A DNA stretch of 64,000 nt from JBQTIY01 sp052387675 (GTDB taxonomy: Bacteria; Planctomycetota; B15-G4), in NCBI GenBank assembly GCA_052387675.1, contig JBQTIY010000004.1, positions 1 to 64,000 on the forward strand. The letters are read 5' to 3'. Numbering within the stretch: the first letter of the stretch is position 1; each line of letters begins with the position of its first letter. Under the pieces are notes generated by a model. It searched no databases. It was not told where the DNA came from and saw only the letters and a program-made list of their open reading frames with translations. The position numbers were made by a program, and so were the translations under genes. This document shows positions 60,917-64,000 of this stretch, one piece after another.

Positions 60917-61384
60917 TCACCCGAGTCGGCCGGCGACGATGCGCGCGACCCGCGAGCCGTCCGCGGTGCCGCCAAGCCGGGCCACGCTCTCTTTGATCAC
61001 CTTGCCCAGGGCGGATTTGCCAGGCGAGCCAAGCTCGGCCAGCACGGCGTCGACAACGCGTGTGATTTGCTCGTCCGAAACCTCAGCCGGCAGGTAGCGC
61101 TGGATGATGCTGATCTGAGCGCGCTCCCGGTCGGACAGATCTTGGCGACCGCCCTTGGTGAACTGCTCGATGGACTCGCTGCGCGTCTTCACCGCCTTCT
61201 TCAGCACTTTGAGCAGGAGTTCATCCGAGAGCGTCGCCGGCTCCGCCGTGCCAGCGGGAACTCCCGCGGCGGCGGCATAGCCCGCCTCGGAGAGCAGCAT
61301 GCGCAGGACGTCCAGCTCCGCCTTGGCTCCGGATTTCATGGCAGCCTTCAGATCGTTTCGCAAGCGTGCTTCGAGGCTGCTCAT
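60917..61384 (-). CDS. GatB/YqeY domain protein
   Basis: 155 residues of the YqeY family: LRNDLKAAMKSGAKAELDVLRMLLSEA, QFTKGGRQDLSDRERAQISI, IIQRYLPAEVSDEQI and ALGKVIKESVARLGGTADGSRV. The domain is related to the tail of the amidotransferase subunit GatB; its own function is uncertain. ATG 61384 lies only 23 bases from the divergent ATG 61408, with a TATAAT box 7 bases upstream, so it may be translated from a leaderless mRNA. Confidence 0.93.
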   Translation of the reverse strand: MSSLEARLRNDLKAAMKSGAKAELDVLRMLLSEAGYAAAAGVPAGTAEPATLSDELLLKVLKKAVKTRSESIEQFTKGGRQDLSDRERAQISIIQRYLPAEVSDEQITRVVDAVLAELGSPGKSALGKVIKESVARLGGTADGSRVARIVAGRLG

Positions 61385-61391
61385 GCGCGTG

Positions 61392-61399
61392 ATTATACT
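61392..61399. promoter_or_regulatory. Symmetric -10 box serving two divergent genes
   Basis: The 8 bases ATTATACT read TATAAT on the minus strand (61397-61392) and TATACT on the plus strand (61394-61399). They stand 7 and 8 bases from the two divergent start codons. Both transcripts would begin at or within a few bases of their ATG. No convincing -35 box is visible on either side. Confidence 0.55.
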
Positions 61400-61407
61400 C
61401 GCGCTCC

Positions 61408-63567
61408 ATGTTGATCCCGAGTGCAGGCAGTGCTGTGCAAGCCAGACCTTGGCGCTCGATCACGTGCACCGGACTCCTGGCCGGCCTGACGGCTGCGTGC
61501 AGTTCCGGGGCCGTGGCTCCCGGGGAGGTCCCCGCGCCAGCCACGATCGCAGCGCCAGCCAGCCGCCTGCCACTTGAGGCACCAGCACAGGATCAACTCG
61601 CGACAACTCGGGAGCGCGCCGACCCGCGTGATCTGCTCACTGACGTGAGCGACGACGGTTCGCTCGTGGCCGGCCTGAACGCCGAGGACGCCGCGGTGCG
61701 GCGCGTCGCTGCGCGCGGACTCGCGCGCCTGACAGTGGGGGATCCTGGTCCCGCGCTGCGGGCCCGCTTGGTCGTGGAGTCCGATGCGCTGGTCTTGAGC
61801 GAGCTGGCCTTCGCACTCGGCCGCCATCCCAGCCCGTCCTCGGCCGAGGCGCTACGCCAACTGATCGGGGAGGTGGGGGCGCGTGTGACTCCCGCAGTCC
61901 GCGAACAGGCCATTCTGGCCTTCGGGCGCCAGGGTTTGGACAACTGGCCCGCGACCTCCGTGCTGGTCAGTGCGCTCGCAAACGGCGAGACCCCTGCCAT
62001 CCGCGGCGCCGCGGCCCTGGCCCTGTTCCGGCTCGACGGTCGCCGCTACGCACACACACGCCAGGTCCTGGAAGAGGAGCTTGCGGCGCGCGATACGCAG
62101 CTGGCCGCCTCCGTGCAGCCAAAGCACGAAGTCGACACCGGCGCACGCTGGCGCGCCAGCTACGCCCTCGCCCAGTTGCGAGGACGAGCCGGACACGCGA
62201 CGGGACTCGCTCACGCCTTCACCGATCTCGCCGAGCCGCTCACCCGGCTCTTCGCCCTGCGCGGGGCCGGTGCACTTGGCCGCGAAGCGCTGCTCGACGC
62301 CGCTCACTTTCAGCAGGCGTGCGGAAGCAGTCTCGCCGAAGCGCTCGGGCTGAGTCTGCGCGACACCGACGACCGCCTCGCGGTGGAAGCAGCGCGAGTG
62401 CTGGCGCAGCAGGGCCCTGCGCGCCTACTCCTCGACGAGGGCCTCGCGCATCGTGCTGCGGCCGTACGACGCACAGCGATCGAGAGTCTGCGCGAACGCT
62501 GGGCTGCCGGCGATGTCGAAGTGCAGGCTTCGGCGCTGACCAGACTCCAACAGCTCCAGGCCACCGATCCCTCCGCGATGGTGCGGCGCGAGGCCGCCGC
62601 GACGATCGCGCAATACGACGGAGTCAGTCAGCAGAGTGCGGGCCGGAGCGCCTTGGAAAGCTTGGCGCGCTCGTCGGACGCGCGCGATCGTGAGCGCGCG
62701 GCGCAACTCCTGGCCACGGGTGCCTGCCGGGATGAAGCGCTGCTTGAGGCGCTCATTCAGGACAGCTCGCCGGGAGTTGTCGCAGCGTGTCTCGTGGGAC
62801 CCGCTGCCGCAGACACTCCCGAAACGGATGAGGCCTGGAAGGCTTTCCATGTGCTGGTCAGCCGACTCATGCTCGGATTGCGGCAGGTGGACCCCGCGCC
62901 GCGTGCCGCCGCGGCAGAGGCCGCGCGGCCGCTCGTCGAAGCCGGCTCGGCACCGCCGGAATTGCTGCGCGCGCTCGCTGAGTCGCTCGCAGCGGCAACC
63001 GGTCTCGAGAACCAAGAAGCGCGCCAGGCGCTGCGCCGGGCGCTGGGTCTTCCTGACGAACCACAGCGTCCGGCGAGCACGTCGCCGGGCCGTCTCCTCG
63101 ATCGACTGCTGGCGGAGGAGCGCCAAGCCCGCCTCGACCCGGCTCCGCGCGTTCAGCTCCTCACCTCTCGAGGGAGCGTGACGCTGGAATTGGATCGGCT
63201 CAACGCACCGCGACACGTTGCGTCTTTCCTCGAGCTTGCGGCAGCCGGTTTCTACGACGGCCTCGACTTTCACCGGGTCGTGCCCAACTTCGTGGTGCAG
63301 GGGCTCGATCCGCGCGGAGATGGCTTTGGCACGGGAAACCGGCGCCTTCCCGACGAGATCAATCCGCGCCCCTTCGTGACCGGCACGCTCGGCATGCCCA
63401 ATGCCGGCGAACCACACACCGGCGGCTGCCAGATTTTCATCACGCTCCTGCCAACGCCTCATCTCGATGGCGGCTACACGGCCTTTGGACAGGTCGTGGA
63501 GGGGTTGGACGTGGTGCAGCGCCTGGAGATCGGTGACCACGTGACCTCGGTGAGGAGACTGCCGTGA
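61408..63567 (+). CDS. HEAT-repeat lipoprotein with C-terminal cyclophilin domain
   Basis: 719 residues from ATG 61408. A lipoprotein signal (LAGLTAACSSG) precedes about 450 residues of HEAT-type helical repeats (for example DAAVRRVAARGLARL; AVREQAILAFGRQG). The last ~150 residues are a cyclophilin-type prolyl isomerase: GSVTLELDRLNAPRHVASFL, FYDGLDFHRVVPNFVVQGLD, GGCQIFITLLPTPHLDGGYT and FGQVVEGLDVV. It is probably an envelope folding factor with a docking scaffold. GTGA couples it to the dehydrogenase gene. Confidence 0.93.
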   Translation: MLIPSAGSAVQARPWRSITCTGLLAGLTAACSSGAVAPGEVPAPATIAAPASRLPLEAPAQDQLATTRERADPRDLLTDVSDDGSLVAGLNAEDAAVRRVAARGLARLTVGDPGPALRARLVVESDALVLSELAFALGRHPSPSSAEALRQLIGEVGARVTPAVREQAILAFGRQGLDNWPATSVLVSALANGETPAIRGAAALALFRLDGRRYAHTRQVLEEELAARDTQLAASVQPKHEVDTGARWRASYALAQLRGRAGHATGLAHAFTDLAEPLTRLFALRGAGALGREALLDAAHFQQACGSSLAEALGLSLRDTDDRLAVEAARVLAQQGPARLLLDEGLAHRAAAVRRTAIESLRERWAAGDVEVQASALTRLQQLQATDPSAMVRREAAATIAQYDGVSQQSAGRSALESLARSSDARDRERAAQLLATGACRDEALLEALIQDSSPGVVAACLVGPAAADTPETDEAWKAFHVLVSRLMLGLRQVDPAPRAAAAEAARPLVEAGSAPPELLRALAESLAAATGLENQEARQALRRALGLPDEPQRPASTSPGRLLDRLLAEERQARLDPAPRVQLLTSRGSVTLELDRLNAPRHVASFLELAAAGFYDGLDFHRVVPNFVVQGLDPRGDGFGTGNRRLPDEINPRPFVTGTLGMPNAGEPHTGGCQIFITLLPTPHLDGGYTAFGQVVEGLDVVQRLEIGDHVTSVRRLP

Positions 63568-64000
63568 CAAGTCCACTCTTTCGCTTGGATGGACAGACCG
63601 CTGTCATCACTGGCGCCGGACGCGGCCTGGGTCGGGCGATGGCAGTGGCGCTGGCCGAAGCCGGCGCCGACTGCGTCCTGGTCGCACGGCGACTCGGTGA
63701 TCTCGAGGAGACGGCGCGCAGCGTGCGCGCTGCAGGCCGTCGCGCCCTCGTCGTGCCTGGCGATGTAACCGACCCCGCCGTCGCGCCGCGCGCTGTGGAG
63801 TTGGCGCTCGCCCAAACCGGCCGGGTCGACATCTTGATCAACAACGCGGGCGTCTATCACATGCAGGATATTGAGGCGACTTCGCTCGAGGATTGGCGGC
63901 GCGTGCTCGACGTCAATCTCATCGGACCCTTTTTGTTCGCCAAAGCGGTCGGACCGCACTTCAAGCGCCAGCGCAGCGGCAAAGTGGTGAACCTCTCCTC
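63564..64000 (+). CDS. Short-chain dehydrogenase/reductase, cut by the window end
   Basis: About 145 residues visible from GTG 63564, which overlaps the preceding stop (GTGA). The cofactor motif TGAGRGLG (residues 16-23) and the structural NNAG near residue 93 identify a classical SDR, with VLDVNLIGPFLFAKAV following. The window ends at the strand that carries the catalytic serine; the YxxxK pair is outside. It resembles FabG-like proteins, but the substrate is unknown. Confidence 0.9.
   Translation, partial: MTSPLFRLDGQTAVITGAGRGLGRAMAVALAEAGADCVLVARRLGDLEETARSVRAAGRRALVVPGDVTDPAVAPRAVELALAQTGRVDILINNAGVYHMQDIEATSLEDWRRVLDVNLIGPFLFAKAVGPHFKRQRSGKVVNLS

Overview
The window is GC-rich, tightly packed bacterial chromosome with no tRNA, rRNA, insertion sequence, prophage or CRISPR array that I could recognise. 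The organism is Gram-negative: it has a TonB-dependent receptor with its own TonB, many lipobox signal peptides, MurJ and a DsbD-type protein. A Planctomycetota-like bacterium is the best guess. The reasons are an 11-gene complex I cluster without nuoE, nuoF or nuoG, secreted repeat proteins (FG-GAP, IPT/TIG) including one with a C-terminal domain of the kind common in planctomycete exoproteins, HEAT and TPR proteins, and frequent GTG/TTG starts. This assignment is inference, since no marker RNA lies in the window.

Layout, 1-31 kb. A gene-free, structured stretch (1-531) precedes a response regulator. A divergent PII protein and glutamine synthetase (nitrogen control) follow, then mutS, a lipoprotein hydrolase and an FG-GAP secreted protein. 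A long minus-strand run (16.4 to 9.8 kb) encodes an ECF sigma factor, a membrane protein in the anti-sigma position, a TonB-dependent receptor, TonB, a membrane dipeptidase and an RlmI-like methyltransferase. A three-gene unit with 4-base overlaps (20.9 to 17.0 kb) encodes a B12-type radical SAM protein, an inositol-monophosphatase-like protein and a SAM methyltransferase. Next come a sulfatase-fold lipoprotein and a minus-strand run of ECF sigma factor, acyl-CoA carboxylase beta chain, HMG-CoA lyase-like protein and GT87-like glycosyltransferase. Leucine dehydrogenase at 32 kb fits the same leucine catabolic route. An acyltransferase, a TPR protein, XdhC, a second PII protein and MurJ lie between.

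Layout, 33-64 kb. A repeat lipoprotein and an SGNH hydrolase are translationally coupled. TopA with a small membrane partner and a DUF4126-like zinc-ribbon membrane protein follow. The complex I operon nuoABCDHIJKLMN occupies 51.0 to 40.4 kb on the minus strand, with a candidate promoter and a terminator isolating it from the upstream gene. A secreted matrixin-type metalloprotease with IPT/TIG domains follows a small secreted protein in an apparent operon. A long co-directional run (61.4 to 54.0 kb) holds a GatB/YqeY protein, SufS-type cysteine desulfurase, M28-PDZ peptidase, ispG, dsbD and folE. Cysteine desulfurase and the Fe-S enzyme IspG are a functionally sensible pair. Divergent from this run are a HEAT-cyclophilin lipoprotein and a short-chain dehydrogenase cut by the window end.

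Most notable signals: two PII proteins that both lack the uridylylation tyrosine; the radical SAM/phosphatase/methyltransferase unit; an ECF sigma factor paired with a terpenoid-cyclase-repeat membrane protein next to a TonB receptor; and a symmetric -10 box in a 23-bp divergent gap that could drive two leaderless genes.
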